A DNA stretch of 64,000 bases from Lachnospiraceae bacterium (GCA_017394885.1 JAFPWO010000022.1:79410-143409), one strand, 5' to 3'; positions 1 to 8,303 are shown, counted from the stretch's first letter. Translations and numbers: made by a program. The notes: generated by a model from the letters alone, not told the origin.

Positions 1-79
1 TCACGGTAATATCCTGCCCCTGCTTCTCTTCCAGCGCCTTTCGCAGCGCTTTCATCTGTTCTTCTGAAGTATAGTTCAT
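1..79 (-). CDS. rsfS: Ribosomal silencing factor RsfS, N-terminal fragment
   Basis: Only the first 26 codons are inside the window; the gene runs off the left edge. The translation starts MNYTSEEQMKAL and reaches KQGQDITV, which matches the start of RsfS/DUF143 proteins (a helix, then a K-x-x-D-I-x-V strand). RsfS binds ribosomal protein uL14 and blocks subunit joining in stationary phase. An AAGGAG ribosome site lies just before the ATG. It follows the nadD-yqeK gene by 9 bases in the same direction, and nadD-yqeK-rsfS is a common Firmicute order, which supports the call. With so little sequence the identity rests largely on context. Confidence 0.6.
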   Translation of the reverse strand, partial: MNYTSEEQMKALRKALEEKQGQDITV

Positions 80-88
80 TCTGACTCC

Positions 89-1279
89 TTACCGGTATTT
101 ATTCAACTTCTGATAATATTCCACCGCTTCCCGGGTGATCGGGTCGATGTCCTCGCCTCTCGATTCCAGATACCGTATCGTGCTTTCCCCGGCGAAGGCC
201 ACTGCCTGATCCAGATTCGTGTAGGCGATCCGCCTTGCTTTGTCCAGATCCACCATTTTCCCCCGGAACGGCTCCACATAGTCCGCCACATACAGGATCT
301 TTTCCAGTTCCGTCATGCCGGGGCGGCCTGTCGTATGCCAGCGGATCGCGCTCAGTACTTCTTCATCTTCGATCCCGAAGCGGTGTCTCGCGTACTGCGC
401 ACCGGCCGGCGCGTGCCCCAGCGCATTTAAGGCATTGTTCTCGGTGCGTCCGCAGTCGTGCAGGAGACCCGCGAGCCTCGCCTTTTCCACCGGGACGTTC
501 CGGTAGCCGTCCGCCAGCAGCATTGCCATATGCATCACGCCGAGGGAATGCCGCAGGCGCCGCGGCTTGAGCATCTGCTTCAGCTGGCTGTAAAACTCCA
601 TCTCCTGCGGCGTGGCGTCGCTCCGCTCCAGGATCTCGGTATCGCTCAGGTCATTCAGCGAGCGGTACAGGTGATGCTTCTGCATGTATTCGAAGACGCC
701 CGGCGGGAGATCGTTCTGCATCAGCTTCCCTTCCGCATAGCCTTTTCTGATCTGGGTCGAGGATACCGGGATATTCTCCCAGGGGATAAAGCGGATATCC
801 GCTCCGTAGTTTTCGCGGAGCTTCTGCGCGGTCTCCCGGAGCGTCAGATCCGACACCTGCTCCGTCCGGCCAGCCACCAGAAGGATGACCGAATTGCAGA
901 TGAGTTCGGGCTCCTCCCAGTACCGTAGATTATTCAGCGTATCCGCGCCTACCACATAGTACCAGGTCACTTCCGGGAAGACGGCATTTAGCTGCGCGAA
1001 GGTCCGGGAAGTATAGGTGGACCCGGGCTCGCTGCACTCCCATCCGGAAAACACAAAACGGTCCTGATCCGCGATCGCCAGCTTCACCATGGCCTCGCGG
1101 TGCCGTTTTTCCGCCCGCAGTCCCAGAACGGAGCGGTAATTGTTGGAGCCGGAGGGCATAAACCAGATCTCATCCAGATGCAGCGCGTTCAGCGCGGCCT
1201 GTCCGAGCTGAAAGTGACCGTTATGGATGGGGTCGAAATTCCCTCCGACGACGGCGATGTGTTTTCCTGTCCACGTCAC
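89..1279 (-). CDS. nadD-yqeK: Fused nicotinate-nucleotide adenylyltransferase (NadD) and HD-domain hydrolase (YqeK)
   Basis: A 396-residue two-domain protein. Residues 1-206 are NadD, which adenylates nicotinate mononucleotide in NAD synthesis: GGNFDPIHNGH at 12-22 is the nucleotidyltransferase signature and VSSTQIR at 172-178 is the second one. Residues about 215-396 are YqeK, an HD-superfamily hydrolase whose family includes symmetrical Ap4A hydrolases. Its metal-site candidates are H244, HD at 274-275, H289, H315 and D333. In Bacillus these are two adjacent genes; here they form one uninterrupted frame. The start is GTG at 1279, overlapping the yhbY stop (GTGA), so the genes are translationally coupled. 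The fusion would couple NAD synthesis to dinucleotide turnover (inference). Confidence 0.9.
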   Translation of the reverse strand: MTWTGKHIAVVGGNFDPIHNGHFQLGQAALNALHLDEIWFMPSGSNNYRSVLGLRAEKRHREAMVKLAIADQDRFVFSGWECSEPGSTYTSRTFAQLNAVFPEVTWYYVVGADTLNNLRYWEEPELICNSVILLVAGRTEQVSDLTLRETAQKLRENYGADIRFIPWENIPVSSTQIRKGYAEGKLMQNDLPPGVFEYMQKHHLYRSLNDLSDTEILERSDATPQEMEFYSQLKQMLKPRRLRHSLGVMHMAMLLADGYRNVPVEKARLAGLLHDCGRTENNALNALGHAPAGAQYARHRFGIEDEEVLSAIRWHTTGRPGMTELEKILYVADYVEPFRGKMVDLDKARRIAYTNLDQAVAFAGESTIRYLESRGEDIDPITREAVEYYQKLNKYR

Positions 1280-1572
1280 GGCAGTTCTATCACTTTCTTT
1301 GTTTTGGAAGGACGGTAGAGAACGATCTTCCGTCCGATGACGGTCACGACCAGGGATCGGGTGCGGCCGGCCAGGGCTTCCGCAAGGTTCCGTATATCAT
1401 CAAAGCAGTTTTTCAGCAGGGCGACCTTGACCAGTTCTCTGGCTTCCAGGGCTTCGCTGATCGCATTGCAGATTTCAGGGGTCAGTCCGGCTTTGCCGAT
1501 CTGAAAAAGCGGGGTTTCCGCAGCGGCCAGTTTCATCAGATAACTGCGCTGTTTGCTGGTTAATTCTGTCAT
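1276..1572 (-). CDS. yhbY: YhbY-type CRM-domain RNA-binding protein
   Basis: A 98-residue protein consisting of one CRM domain: MTELTSKQRSYLMKLA at the start, the loop IGKAGLTPEI, and a C-terminal TVIGRKIVLYRPS strand. YhbY proteins bind pre-50S ribosomal particles and assist assembly. The start at 1572 was chosen because the family begins with T-x-K-Q-R-x-x-L; the upstream in-frame extension is rich in unlikely residues and overlaps the promoter region. An AAAGGAAAAG stretch precedes the ATG. It overlaps nadD-yqeK by four bases, forming a yhbY-nadD/yqeK-rsfS operon as in other Firmicutes. Confidence 0.85.
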   Translation of the reverse strand: MTELTSKQRSYLMKLAAAETPLFQIGKAGLTPEICNAISEALEARELVKVALLKNCFDDIRNLAEALAGRTRSLVVTVIGRKIVLYRPSKTKKVIELP

Positions 1573-1688
1573 TCTTTTCCTTTCGGGGCGTCCGCAGAAC
1601 CGCCCGGCATTCTGTTTCTGAAAAAGCATAGCACGCGGACCGTCAAAAAGCAAGGAAACGAATTTGATTTTTTCATGAAATAAAGTGT

Positions 1689-1731
1689 ACCAGATATCCG
1701 TTTCGGTTGACCGCAGCCTCCCATATCTGGT
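1689..1731. repeat. Interrupted palindrome in the divergent yhbY/thyA promoter region
   Basis: ACCAGATAT at 1689-1697 and ATATCTGGT at 1723-1731 are perfect 9-base inverted copies separated by 25 bases. The right arm abuts the thyA -10 box, and the left arm sits at the mirror position facing yhbY. The arms bracket the thyA -35 box, so this could be an operator read by a dimeric regulator. No regulator is identified. Confidence 0.5.
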
Positions 1732-1736
1732 ATAAT
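1707..1736 (+). promoter_or_regulatory. Sigma-A-type promoter for thyA-folA
   Basis: TTGACC at 1707-1712 and TATAAT at 1731-1736 are separated by 18 bases and lie 31 bases before the thyA ATG. This is close to consensus. It overlaps the right arm of the ACCAGATAT palindrome. Confidence 0.7.
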
Positions 1737-1766
1737 TCAATCAACTATGTTTTAGGAGGGTACTGT

Positions 1767-2597
1767 ATGAGCTACGCAGATGAGCGATTCATCGCAACCT
1801 GTAAGGATATACTGGAAAACGGGGTTTGGGATACCGATTATACCGTGCGTCCGCACTGGGAAGACGGGACCCCCGCTCACACGATCAAAAAGTTCGGCGT
1901 GGTCAACCGCTACGATCTGAGCAAAGAATTTCCGCTGATGACCCTGCGCCGCACCTTCTATAAAAGCGCGCTGGATGAATTACTGTGGATCTGGCAGAAA
2001 AAATCCAACAACATTCACGATCTCGGCTCTCATGTCTGGGATTCCTGGGCTGACGAGAACGGCTCCATCGGCAAGGCCTACGGCTACCAGCTCGGCGTGA
2101 AGCATAAATATGCGGAAGGCATGTTCGACCAGGTGGACCGGATCCTGTACGATCTGAAAAACAACCCGAACAGCCGGCGTATCATGTCCAATCTGTACAA
2201 TCATCACGATCTTTCTGAGATGGCCCTGTATCCCTGCGCGTATTCCATGACGTTCAACGTCTCCGGCCGCAAGCTGAATGCGATCCTCAATCAGCGCTCG
2301 CAGGACATGCTGGCCGCCAATGCCTGGAATGTCTGCCAGTATGCGATGCTGGTCATGATGATGGCCCAGGTCTCCGGTCTGGAGCCCGGCGAATTCGTTC
2401 ACGTCATCGCCGACGCGCATATTTATGACCGCCATATCGAAGCGGTCGAGTATCTGCTGAAGCAGGAGCCTTTCCCGGCTCCGAAAGTGACACTGGATCC
2501 CACGGTCACCGATTTTTACGCCTTCACCAAGAATTCGTTTACAGTGGAAAACTACCAGTATCACGACTTCCCCTTCTCGATTCCGGTAGCCATCTGA
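1767..2597 (+). CDS. thyA: Thymidylate synthase (ThyA), phi3T/Bacillus ThyA-like
   Basis: A 276-residue folate-dependent thymidylate synthase that methylates dUMP to dTMP. The nucleophile is C157 in ALYPCAY, and the phosphate-binding segment is QRSQD at 176-180. The sequence follows the Bacillus subtilis/phage phi3T ThyA branch (WDTDYTVRPHW, ELLWIWQ, NPNSRR) rather than the E. coli branch. The usual GxPFN stretch after RSxD reads AANAWN here, retaining the Asn (N188). The start at 1767 follows AGGAGGG and begins with the family's MSYADERF-like helix. It is followed two bases later by folA, which recycles the dihydrofolate it makes. Confidence 0.93.
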   Translation: MSYADERFIATCKDILENGVWDTDYTVRPHWEDGTPAHTIKKFGVVNRYDLSKEFPLMTLRRTFYKSALDELLWIWQKKSNNIHDLGSHVWDSWADENGSIGKAYGYQLGVKHKYAEGMFDQVDRILYDLKNNPNSRRIMSNLYNHHDLSEMALYPCAYSMTFNVSGRKLNAILNQRSQDMLAANAWNVCQYAMLVMMMAQVSGLEPGEFVHVIADAHIYDRHIEAVEYLLKQEPFPAPKVTLDPTVTDFYAFTKNSFTVENYQYHDFPFSIPVAI

Positions 2598-2598
2598 C

Positions 2599-3105
2599 AT
2601 GAATGCCATCGTTGCTGTTTCTGAAGATTTCGGCATCGGGCGGGAAGGCGGTCTGCTTTTTCCGCTCCGCGAAGACATGCGGTATTTCCGCCGCAGGACG
2701 CTGGGAAAAACGCTGATCATCGGACGGAAGACCCTGGATTCTTTTCCGGGCGGCCGCCCCTTGCCGAACCGCCGGCACATCGTTTTCACCCGCGACCCGG
2801 CTTTTGAGCGGGAAGGCGTTACGGTCGTTCATGATCTTGCGGAGCTCGCCGAAGCAGTACGGGACATCCCGGAGGAAGAGCTCTTCGTTGCGGGCGGCGG
2901 GCAGATCTACCGGCTTCTTCTTCCGTACTGCCGGACGTTGTATGTTACCCGGGTAAAGGCGCAGGCCGAAGCCGAGGTTTTCTTCCCCGATCTGCGGGAG
3001 GATCCTTCGTTCCGCCTCATGAAGCGCTCGGCGCCGCTTTGCGAGAACGGGATCCGCTATTATTTCTGCGTATACGAACGGACCGATACACCGGCTTTGC
3101 TGTAA
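2599..3105 (+). CDS. folA: Dihydrofolate reductase
   Basis: A 168-residue dihydrofolate reductase that regenerates tetrahydrofolate after thymidylate synthesis. The N-terminus MNAIVAVSEDFGIG, the segment TLIIGRKTLDSFPGGRPLPNR with the NADPH-binding Arg, and VAGGGQIYRLLLPY are family hallmarks. The catalytic acid is in the LREDMRYFR helix. It begins one base after the thyA stop codon with no clear ribosome site of its own, so translation is probably coupled to thyA. An intrinsic terminator follows at 3121. Confidence 0.92.
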   Translation: MNAIVAVSEDFGIGREGGLLFPLREDMRYFRRRTLGKTLIIGRKTLDSFPGGRPLPNRRHIVFTRDPAFEREGVTVVHDLAELAEAVRDIPEEELFVAGGGQIYRLLLPYCRTLYVTRVKAQAEAEVFFPDLREDPSFRLMKRSAPLCENGIRYYFCVYERTDTPALL

Positions 3106-3120
3106 AACCTCAATGATTAA

Positions 3121-3164
3121 ACGGAGGGCCAAAAGGATTTTCTTCTTCCGGCCCTCCGTTTTTT
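3121..3164 (+). terminator. Intrinsic terminator after folA
   Basis: ACGGAGGGCC (3121-3130) pairs perfectly with GGCCCTCCGT (3150-3159) across a 19-base loop and is followed by a run of T. It also separates folA from the convergent gene at 3176. Confidence 0.85.
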
Positions 3165-3175
3165 ATGCTTCTGTA

Positions 3176-4231
3176 TTATTCGTCTTTCTTCCCGTCTTTT
3201 TTCTTTTCTTCGCGGGCTTTCTTTCTGGCCTCCAGTTCCGCTTTCCTTTCTTTCCTGTCTTTGATCAGGATCATGGCGATCACTCCCGCGACCAGTCCGA
3301 TCGGGATCAGCATCAGCCAATAAAGCTTGTTAATAAGATTGGCTATTTTTGAACTACTTTTACTGGTACTCCCGGACGGCGATGTCGTCTCCGCGGAAGC
3401 CTCTTCGGAGGGGGCATCTGTTGTCGGTTCCTCTGTCGTAATTTCCGAAGAAGTGTCCTCTTCCGTCTGGCTTTCGGTCTCTGTCTCGGTCTCAGTCAGT
3501 TCTTCGGTGGTCTCTTCTTCCGTCAGTTCTTCCGTCTCTTCGGTCGTTTCTTCTTCGGGCGTCTCAGAGGCTTCCGGTTCCGTAATCTCTTCGGTTTCCG
3601 TTTCAGGCGCTTCGGTCTGCGTCGTCGTCGGGGCGACCCAGGCAGTCGTGGTCGCTGGCGGGACCCAGGCGGTGGTCGTCGGGGCGACCCACTGCGTGGT
3701 CGGCGGGACCCACTGGGTGGTCGTCGTCGGCGCGATCCACTGGGTGGTCGTCTCTGCCGTAGTTTCTACCGGCAGTGTCTCTTCCGGTGTCGCGGATTCC
3801 TCCGTGGATTCCGGCAGCGTTTCTGCTTCCGGTTCCGTGGTCGTTTCTGTCTCGGAGGTCTCCTCCGTCTGGGTAGTCGCCGGTTCCTCGGAAGTACTCT
3901 CCGTCTCCTCCGGCGTTGTTGATTCTTCGGTTTCCGGCGGGATAGTGGCCGGTTCCGTTGTTTCCGGCACGGCTGTCGTATCTTCCGCGGAAGTGGTCGC
4001 TTCCGTCGTCTGCGGCGGCGTCGGAGCGAGTGTGATCAGTTCGATCGGTTCTGTCGGCTCTGTCGTGGCCTCTTCGGTTTCCGTCGTTTCCGCGGTGCTT
4101 TCCGTTACGGTCGCTTCTGTTTCCTCCGGGCCGTCGTTCGGAACGCCGGAGGCCTTGACCGGCCGGATCAGGCCGGAAAGAAGGATCAGCGCCCCCAGTA
4201 TATAAAAAACCTTGTATCGGAATACTCTCAT
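3176..4231 (-). CDS. Thr/Glu-rich surface protein with C-terminal membrane anchor
   Basis: A 351-residue protein of no recognised family. A signal peptide (about residues 1-27, FYILGALILLSGL) is followed by roughly 260 residues made almost only of Thr, Glu, Ser and Pro. In the middle lies a tandem run of short units ending in QWIAP, QWVPP, QWVAP or AWVPP. A single hydrophobic helix (YWLMLIPIGLVAGVIAMILI) near the C-terminus is followed by a Lys/Glu-rich cytoplasmic tail. It looks like a stalk-like, possibly glycosylated wall-spanning protein (inference). The strong codon bias produces a long Ser/Val-rich open frame on the opposite strand, which is not a gene. The similar Thr/Glu-rich linker in the L,D-transpeptidase at 6422 suggests a shared cell-surface style. 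Confidence 0.65.
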   Translation of the reverse strand: MRVFRYKVFYILGALILLSGLIRPVKASGVPNDGPEETEATVTESTAETTETEEATTEPTEPIELITLAPTPPQTTEATTSAEDTTAVPETTEPATIPPETEESTTPEETESTSEEPATTQTEETSETETTTEPEAETLPESTEESATPEETLPVETTAETTTQWIAPTTTTQWVPPTTQWVAPTTTAWVPPATTTAWVAPTTTQTEAPETETEEITEPEASETPEEETTEETEELTEEETTEELTETETETESQTEEDTSSEITTEEPTTDAPSEEASAETTSPSGSTSKSSSKIANLINKLYWLMLIPIGLVAGVIAMILIKDRKERKAELEARKKAREEKKKDGKKDE

Positions 4232-4295
4232 AGCAGCCTCCTGTTTTGTGACTTTACAAAACTCTTTGTATTATAATGACCCCGGGAGCCATCCG

Positions 4296-6218
4296 TCAAG
4301 CCTCGTTTTCATCCTTTGACAGTGCTTTTTTATTCTCTGTTTCTCTGACCGGCAATTCGCCGCCGTGGAAAAAGGCATACACGGTTTCCGCGGCGGCCCG
4401 GTTCATACCCGGGATATCGCTCAGAGTCTCCACATCGGCTGCTTTCAGCGCGTCGATACCCGGCAGAGCCTGAAGAAGCGCCTTTCTCCGGACCGGGCCG
4501 ATCCCCGGAATATCGTCCAGAATGGAATGGATCTGCGCCTTTCCCCGAAGGCTCCGGTGATAATCGATGGCAAAGCGGTGTACTTCATCCTGGATGCGGG
4601 TGAGAAGCTGGAACAGCTCCGAGTGCGGTTCCACCGGAAGTTCCCGGTCCCGGAAGAGCAGGCCTCTTGTGCGGTGCCGATCGTCCTTTACCATACCGCA
4701 GACAGGAATAGCAAGCTGCATTTCCGCCAACATTTCCTGCGCAGCATGGACCTGGCCGATGCCGCCGTCCATCAGGATCAGATCCGGGAAGCGTACAAAA
4801 GAGTCGCCGCTTTCATATCCGCTCTCCCGCAGCATCTCCATTTCTTTCAGCCCGTGGCTGAAGCGCCGGTATAAGACCTCCGCCAGAGATGCCGTATCAT
4901 TGACGCCTTCCACAAAACGGATCCGGAATTTCCGGTAATCATTCTTTCTGGGCCGTCCGTTCTCATAGACGACCATGGAGCCGACCGTCGCGAATCCGCT
5001 GATATGCGAGATATCATAGGATTCGATCCGCTCCAGCTTTTCCAGACCGAGAAGCTGTGCCAGTGCACGCTGCGCGCCGGCGGTCCGCTCTTCCTCGCGC
5101 CGGACCTGTTCTTTCTCCTGCCGCAGTTCTCTTTCGGCATTTTCCGCCGTGAGCTTCAGCAGGCCTTTCTTTTCTCCCCGTGCCGGCACTCGTATCACAG
5201 TCTTCCTTCCGCTGCGGGCCGAGAGCAGCCCTTCCAGCGCTTCCCGGTTTTCCGGCTCTTCTTCCACCAGGATCTCCCGCGGGATATACGGCGTTCCGCT
5301 GTAAAGCTGTCGGATCAGCTGAGAGAGGATCGCCGGCTTATCATCGTCGCCGGCCAGCTCCAGACGGCTGTGATCGCGGCCGATCATCCGTCCGCCGCGG
5401 ATAAAGAACATCTCTGCCAGCCCTTCGCTTTCTTCGGCGGCGACGGCAATGATATCCCGGTCTTCGCCGTCGGTATCCGTGATCTTCTGCTTTTCGGAAA
5501 GCGTCCGGACCATTGCCGTCATATCGCGGTAGCGGATCGCTTCTTCAAAATTCAGCTCCGCGGAAGCGGCTTCCATTTTTTCTTTCAAATACTGCAGTAC
5601 TTCACCGTATTCGCCCCGGAGAAAGCGCCTGGCCCGTTCCACATTTTCTGCATAGGCTTCCTGCGGCACGAGCCCGGTGCACGGTGCCGGGCAGCGGTGC
5701 ATTTCAAAGTTGAGGCAGGGACGTTCCTTCCCGATCGTTTCCGGAAGCTTTATCTCACAGGTCCTCAGCTGAAAGAGCTGCTGGACGAGGCGCAGCGTCT
5801 GCCGGACAGCCGTCACATTGGTATACGGGCCGAAGTATTCGCAGCGATCCCGCCGGATCCTTCTGGCCAGCATGACCCGCGGATACATTTCCTGTACGGT
5901 CAGGCAGATGTACGGATAGGCTTTATCGTCCATCAGCAGCGTATTGTAGCGCGGCCGGTGCTCCTTAATCAGATTGCACTCCAGGATCAGCGCCTCGTTC
6001 TCCGAGCTGACCGTGATCGTCTCAAACCAGGCGATCTCCCGGATCATTTTCAGGATCTGCGGGCCGCGGTTTACGGTTTTCTGGAAATAGGACCGCACCC
6101 GGTGTTTCAGGCTCGTCGCTTTTCCGACATAGAGAATCTGCCCTTCCGCATCATGCATCAGGTAGACGCCCGGCTGATCGGGCAGTTTTTTCAGTTCTTC
6201 AGACAGATCAAACGTCAT
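4296..6218 (-). CDS. uvrC: Excinuclease ABC subunit C
   Basis: A 640-residue UvrC, the double-incision nuclease of nucleotide excision repair. It has the GIY-YIG nuclease domain near the N-terminus (PGVYLMHDAEG, ILYVGKATSLKHRV), a cysteine-containing linker (CEIKL, CLNFEMHRCPAPC), a UVR motif for UvrB binding around ASAELNFEEAIRYRD, the RNase H-like C-terminal nuclease (ESYDISHISG, LILMDGG) and two helix-hairpin-helix motifs (LDDIPGIGPVRRKALL, LSDIPGMNRAAAE). The start at 6218 gives the usual N-terminus MTFDLSEELKKLPDQPG. The upstream in-frame codons contain no domain sequence and were excluded. It is divergent from the L,D-transpeptidase gene. Confidence 0.95.
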   Translation of the reverse strand: MTFDLSEELKKLPDQPGVYLMHDAEGQILYVGKATSLKHRVRSYFQKTVNRGPQILKMIREIAWFETITVSSENEALILECNLIKEHRPRYNTLLMDDKAYPYICLTVQEMYPRVMLARRIRRDRCEYFGPYTNVTAVRQTLRLVQQLFQLRTCEIKLPETIGKERPCLNFEMHRCPAPCTGLVPQEAYAENVERARRFLRGEYGEVLQYLKEKMEAASAELNFEEAIRYRDMTAMVRTLSEKQKITDTDGEDRDIIAVAAEESEGLAEMFFIRGGRMIGRDHSRLELAGDDDKPAILSQLIRQLYSGTPYIPREILVEEEPENREALEGLLSARSGRKTVIRVPARGEKKGLLKLTAENAERELRQEKEQVRREEERTAGAQRALAQLLGLEKLERIESYDISHISGFATVGSMVVYENGRPRKNDYRKFRIRFVEGVNDTASLAEVLYRRFSHGLKEMEMLRESGYESGDSFVRFPDLILMDGGIGQVHAAQEMLAEMQLAIPVCGMVKDDRHRTRGLLFRDRELPVEPHSELFQLLTRIQDEVHRFAIDYHRSLRGKAQIHSILDDIPGIGPVRRKALLQALPGIDALKAADVETLSDIPGMNRAAAETVYAFFHGGELPVRETENKKALSKDENEA

Positions 6219-6344
6219 ACCGGCTCCCGCGGATTTTTCTTTCCCGAAAACACAGAACAGATCGCTTCCGGTTTGTTTCAGTATATCAAATCCCGGTCGA
6301 ATACACAAGTTGCCGGGTCGATAATGCGCCGGACACAAGAGGTC

Positions 6345-6373
6345 TTGCCAAAGTGAGAAAAATAAGGTATATT
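6345..6373 (+). promoter_or_regulatory. Sigma-A-type promoter upstream of the L,D-transpeptidase
   Basis: TTGCCA (6345-6350) and TATATT (6368-6373) are 17 bases apart and lie about 50 bases before the ATG at 6422. Confidence 0.55.
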
Positions 6374-6421
6374 ATTTCGGTAAAATTCCAGCGAATACAA
6401 TAACTGTGATGAGGAAGCTGT

Positions 6422-7831
6422 ATGTCAGATATCAATAACAATTTGCCTGCGGAGCCGTCGGAAGAAAAACTCCCCGCCGAACCGATCCCGGAAGAGATCG
6501 CCGGTTCCGCTGCGGAAAATCCAGCCGAATCTCTGCCCGGGGATACGCTTCCCGAAGAGTCCGTTCCTGAAGATTCTCTTTCCGAAGAATCGCTTTCTGC
6601 GGCGCAGGCTGACGATATTCCGGAAGAGGAAACCGGTTCCGTATCTGAAGAAAACGATGCGGATGAAGAAGCCGCTCCCGCAGAGGAAAATACTCCGGAG
6701 GAAGCCGAAGAAACTGCCTCCGAAGAGGAGGAGCCTCTGCCCCGCAGCGGAAGCCGGACCGGGCGGATCCTGATGTACGCTTTCTTTATCCTTCTTGCTT
6801 TTCTGGCGATCTATATGACCGCCTCGGCTATCTATGCTTCCAAGAGCGGGAAAAGCTTTGATCCTTTCGGCTTCCTCAAAGGCAGCAAGCCGACGCTTCC
6901 CCAGCTTCCGGTGGTTTCTATCGTTCCGACGCAGCCGACGACGCTGCCGACGCAGATCCCGGTGAACCCGGCCGATCTTTCCGAGGAATCCTTATCGGAG
7001 GCGGTCGAATCTCTGCTGACTTCCGAGCCGGTGCTTTCTTCGGAAGAAACCGTTCTTCCGGAAGACACCTCTTTCTCCGAGGAGGAAAGCTCCTCCGAAA
7101 CAGAGGCTGTGACATCGGAAGAAAGCTCCGCGACCGAAGAGCCAACCACAGAAGAGATCACGACCGAAGAACTGACTTCGGAAGAAACGGAAGAACCGAC
7201 CACGCCTTCCGAAACCCAGGATCCCCTGGATCTTCTGACTCATCTGAATGCCGCCGGCATGACGGAGGAAGAACTGGTCGGAACGCAGCTGATCGTGGTC
7301 CAGTCCTCCGATACGGCGGACTGCAAGCTGTATTTCTTCGAAAAAACGGAGGATGGCTGGACCGTATCTCCCGCCGTCAGTGCGACCAAGGGCGTACTCG
7401 GCCGGGGCGGCCTCAAGAAAGACAAACAGGAGGGCGACAACTGCACGCCGATCGGGTATTTCCTGCTCGGGCCGGCTTACGGCGCCGCGGAAAGCGCCCT
7501 GACCGCACTGGATTATCACCAGATCATCGATGGCGACGTATGGGTCACCGACCCTTCCTCCTCCCATTACAATCAGCTCTGCCGCCGGAATCAGGCGGAC
7601 GCGGACTGGCAGGGCTGTGAGGACATGTACGCGCTGCTGCGATTCTATAAATACTGCATCCTGATCAACTATAATACCGATCCGGTCGTTCCGGGCGCCG
7701 GCAGCGCCATTTTCCTGCACGTACAGGACGATGTGGATACCTCCGGCTGCGTCAGCACCTCCGAGGCGATCATGTTCGCCATCTTCGGCTGGCTGGATCC
7801 CGCGAACGAACCGCATATACTGATTTACTGA
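6422..7831 (+). CDS. Membrane-anchored L,D-transpeptidase (YkuD-type catalytic domain)
   Basis: A 469-residue type II membrane protein. The cytoplasmic N-terminal ~115 residues are very acidic (Glu/Pro/Ser-rich). One transmembrane helix follows (ILMYAFFILLAFLAIYM, about residues 117-137), then a Thr/Glu/Ser-rich stalk to about residue 270, then a catalytic domain. The domain contains TPIGYF, a His in IFLHVQDD and the nucleophile Cys in TSGCVS near the C-terminus, the L,D-transpeptidase His...SxGC signature. Such enzymes make 3-3 peptidoglycan cross-links or attach proteins to the wall outside the membrane. A GAGGA ribosome site precedes the ATG. The next gene starts one base after its stop. 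Substrate cannot be told from sequence. Confidence 0.82.
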   Translation: MSDINNNLPAEPSEEKLPAEPIPEEIAGSAAENPAESLPGDTLPEESVPEDSLSEESLSAAQADDIPEEETGSVSEENDADEEAAPAEENTPEEAEETASEEEEPLPRSGSRTGRILMYAFFILLAFLAIYMTASAIYASKSGKSFDPFGFLKGSKPTLPQLPVVSIVPTQPTTLPTQIPVNPADLSEESLSEAVESLLTSEPVLSSEETVLPEDTSFSEEESSSETEAVTSEESSATEEPTTEEITTEELTSEETEEPTTPSETQDPLDLLTHLNAAGMTEEELVGTQLIVVQSSDTADCKLYFFEKTEDGWTVSPAVSATKGVLGRGGLKKDKQEGDNCTPIGYFLLGPAYGAAESALTALDYHQIIDGDVWVTDPSSSHYNQLCRRNQADADWQGCEDMYALLRFYKYCILINYNTDPVVPGAGSAIFLHVQDDVDTSGCVSTSEAIMFAIFGWLDPANEPHILIY

Positions 7832-7832
7832 T

Positions 7833-8303
7833 ATGAAAATGAAACCGATCACCCATCCGGTGCTGTTTTACGTTCTGAATTTTACCTGGGGGCTGCTGCT
7901 CAATATCGGCGGCCTTCTTGCGGCGCTTGTCATGCTCGTCAGCGGCCATAAACCGCACCGCTGGGGTCCCTGCTTCTATTTTGAAGCCGGGGAAAACTGG
8001 GGCGGCTGCGAATGGGGGATCTTTTTTATCACCAATAAAAATCCCAGTATCCGCATCCGCAATCATGAAATGGGCCACGCGATGCAGAATTGTTATCTCG
8101 GGCCGATCATGCCTTTCCTCATATGCTTTCCTTCCACGATCCGCTACTGGACCAGGCGGGTGGAGGAAGACGTCATGAAAAAGGAGCTCAAAACCTCCTA
8201 TGACAGCATCTGGTTTGAAGGGCAGGCGACCCGCCTCGGCTATGCATACTGGGAAGAACTGCGGAGAAAATCCGCGGCTGTCAATCCGGACGATACAGAA
8301 TAA
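7833..8303 (+). CDS. Small membrane protein with HExxH putative zinc-peptidase motif
   Basis: A 156-residue protein of unknown family. It has a hydrophobic segment at about residues 10-37 and a second weakly hydrophobic segment around 88-100. Between them HEMGH at 78-82 fits the HExxH zinc-ligand motif of gluzincin metallopeptidases, and E129 in FEGQA is a candidate third ligand. The protein is much shorter than typical M48 or M50 peptidases, so it may be a minimal peptidase or a non-catalytic relative. It follows the L,D-transpeptidase gene by one base, suggesting co-expression and perhaps a cell-envelope role. It precedes hypF by 28 bases. Confidence 0.6.
   Translation: MKMKPITHPVLFYVLNFTWGLLLNIGGLLAALVMLVSGHKPHRWGPCFYFEAGENWGGCEWGIFFITNKNPSIRIRNHEMGHAMQNCYLGPIMPFLICFPSTIRYWTRRVEEDVMKKELKTSYDSIWFEGQATRLGYAYWEELRRKSAAVNPDDTE

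Noticed and set aside
3327..4205. Ser/Val-only open frame of 292 codons on the plus strand
   Set aside because: It mirrors the Thr/Glu-rich gene on the minus strand; its composition follows directly from that gene's codons.
5004..6356. Long plus-strand open frame of 450 codons opposite uvrC
   Set aside because: It is the complement of a well-conserved uvrC gene. It has no ribosome site or recognisable domain, and GC-rich coding sequence often leaves the opposite strand open.
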